Notes under the pieces: generated by a model
The model's input: the letters and a program-made list of their open reading frames with translations, nothing else
The model's database searches: none
What the model was told of the DNA's origin: nothing
Position numbers and translations under genes: made by a program
Part shown: in pieces, positions 4,727-5,584 of the stretch
Position numbering within the stretch: the first letter of the stretch is position 1
Layout of the letters: every line of letters begins with the position of its first letter
Source of the DNA: Patescibacteria group bacterium
GTDB taxonomy: Bacteria; Patescibacteriota; Microgenomatia; UBA1400; PJMF01
Assembly (NCBI GenBank): GCA_018816485.1
Contig: JAHIVL010000028.1
Coordinates: forward strand, 1 to 5,584
DNA: 5,584 nucleotides
Direction: 5' to 3'

Positions 4727-5584
4727 TTTAAAATTACCGCTTTTCTTTCGGGACTAACCGAAATATATTTAATTGGAACATTCAAACTAGATTCTATAAA
4801 TTCTAAATATTTTTTGCAATTTTTAGGTAAATCTTTATAATTTGTGATCTTACTTATGTCTTCATCCCAACCAGCAAATTCTTTATAAACTGGTTTAACC
4901 TTTATAAAGTCACTTTGCAAACATGGAAAAACTTTTAACTTTTTAATTCCAAGCTGATAATGAATGCAAACTTTTAGCTTTTTAATTCCACTTAAAACAT
5001 CCAATTTTGTAATGGCCAGATTGGAGTAACCATTAATTCTATTTGCATATCTAATCATTGGAAGATCTAGCCAACCCACTCTCCGAGGTCTTTTTGAAAC
5101 TGTGCCAAATTCTTTACCAACTTCTCTAATTTTTTCTCCTGTTTTGTTTAGTAACTCTGTTTTAAAAGGACCGCCACCGACTCTTGTCGTATATGCTTTT
5201 ACAAGGCCAACCACTTTAATTTTTTGCGCAGGTAAACCTACAGATGGAAAAACAGCGCTACTAATTGTTGAACAAGCCACTGTAAAAGGATATGTTCCAA
5301 AAGCCATATCTAAAAATGTTCCTTGTGACCCTTCGAAAAGAATCTTTTTACTTGTACCCTTTAGGGTATTTTTATCAATTATCTCAGCCACATACTCAGA
5401 AACATCTCCTAAATATGATAATAATCTTTTCCCATATTTTAGATACTCTTTTAAAATATCATTTTCTTTAGATTTCATTTTCCATTTATAAGCTTTAGTA
5501 ATAATGTCTTTTTTAATTGAATAATTATTTTTTAAAGCTTCCGCTAATCTCTTGCTATCTATTAAATCTTCAAAACGCACTCCA
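4723..5584 (-). CDS. purA: Adenylosuccinate synthetase, C-terminal part (5' end outside window)
   Basis: PurA joins IMP and aspartate using GTP to make adenylosuccinate, the first step from IMP to AMP. The frame runs off the right edge: the codons before the GTG at 5580 continue as Gly-Val-Arg-Phe-Glu-Asp-Leu, matching the internal GIR..DL of PurA. This is therefore a partial gene, and the GTG is Val, not a start. About 140 N-terminal residues, including the GDEGKG-type loop, are missing; the visible part has the expected length. Motifs (Val from GTG = 1): LFEGSQGTFLD (81-91), KAYTTRVGGGPFKTEL (128-143), EFGTVSKRPRRVGWLD (157-172), ITKLDVLSG (190-198, guanine recognition) and KPVYKEFAGW (229-238). 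Differences from common forms: after GTYPF the usual TSSNTTAGG is VACSTISSA (101-109), and the TTG of the aspartate-loop TTGR is VSK (161-163). A short in-frame repeat lies at 198-216. It ends in TGA overlapping the NUDIX ATG and is the most upstream operon gene visible. Confidence 0.93.
   Translation of the reverse strand, partial: GVRFEDLIDSKRLAEALKNNYSIKKDIITKAYKWKMKSKENDILKEYLKYGKRLLSYLGDVSEYVAEIIDKNTLKGTSKKILFEGSQGTFLDMAFGTYPFTVACSTISSAVFPSVGLPAQKIKVVGLVKAYTTRVGGGPFKTELLNKTGEKIREVGKEFGTVSKRPRRVGWLDLPMIRYANRINGYSNLAITKLDVLSGIKKLKVCIHYQLGIKKLKVFPCLQSDFIKVKPVYKEFAGWDEDISKITNYKDLPKNCKKYLEFIESSLNVPIKYISVSPERKAVILK
4931..4990 (-). repeat. Short in-frame direct repeat inside purA
   Basis: Two 21-bp copies, at 4931-4951 and 4970-4990, differ at one base and are offset by 39 bp, exactly 13 codons. 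Both encode GIKKLKV (residues 198-204 and 211-217 of the visible PurA part). The copies fall in two strands just after the TKLDV guanine motif. They may reflect a local duplication or gene-conversion event, or convergence in Lys-rich, AT-rich coding DNA. The reading frame is not disturbed. Confidence 0.75.

Noticed and set aside
5102..5491. 129-aa plus-strand open frame opposite purA
   Set aside because: It lies wholly antisense to the conserved PurA domain, with no recognisable motif and no promoter or ribosome site noted; it is a shadow of purA coding.
5578..5580. GTG as the start of purA
   Set aside because: The frame stays open to the window edge with family-matching Gly before it, and PurA needs about 140 more N-terminal residues.
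4208..5584. Alternative genetic code with TGA read as an amino acid, as in some Patescibacteria
   Set aside because: TGA is the stop of both purA and the NUDIX gene exactly at ATGA overlaps with the next start, and the protein ends fit the families.

Overview
The window is AT-rich, very compact bacterial DNA using the standard genetic code: TGA ends purA and the NUDIX gene. Tiny intergenic gaps, convergent genes 1-2 bp apart, operon-leading genes that look leaderless, and divergent forms of ordinary enzymes suggest a reduced-genome lineage such as the Candidate Phyla Radiation (Patescibacteria). That placement is an inference from style and not from a marker gene. No rRNA, tRNA, CRISPR array, insertion sequence or phage gene was seen, and no stretch over 100 bp lacks a gene.

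Left half (1-2770): four single-gene units in alternating orientation. A 164-aa orphan (minus) diverges from an 84-aa cysteine-rich protein (plus) that I place in the GDCCVxC (seleno)protein family. The latter converges, with a 2-bp gap, on a 229-aa membrane-anchored protein (minus) with a sortase-like domain but no cysteine, so it cannot be a working cysteine transpeptidase. That gene diverges from a 379-aa membrane-anchored, outward-facing alpha/beta hydrolase of prolyl-oligopeptidase type (plus), with an apparent Ser-Asp-His triad. Three of the four start codons lie 6-8 nt after an extended -10 element sharing TGATAT, so transcription should begin at or next to the ATG. The 84-bp divergent region at 506-589 also holds a perfect 12-bp palindrome and three copies of TAATATC, which are candidate operators.

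Right half (2772-5584): a minus-strand operon in transcription order purA (5' end outside the window), a zinc-ribbon NUDIX hydrolase, and an IMP dehydrogenase (guaB). Each junction is an ATGA overlap, so translation is probably coupled. PurA and GuaB are the two enzymes at the IMP branch point, leading to AMP and GMP, and the NUDIX protein sits between them. Both purine enzymes depart from the usual family signatures around the IMP/substrate site, and the NUDIX box has two Gln substitutions.

I see no complete new multi-gene system. The points most worth following are the cysteine-free sortase-fold protein, the shared leaderless promoter motif, the GDCCVxC protein with its palindromic divergent promoter region, and the coupled IMP-branch operon.
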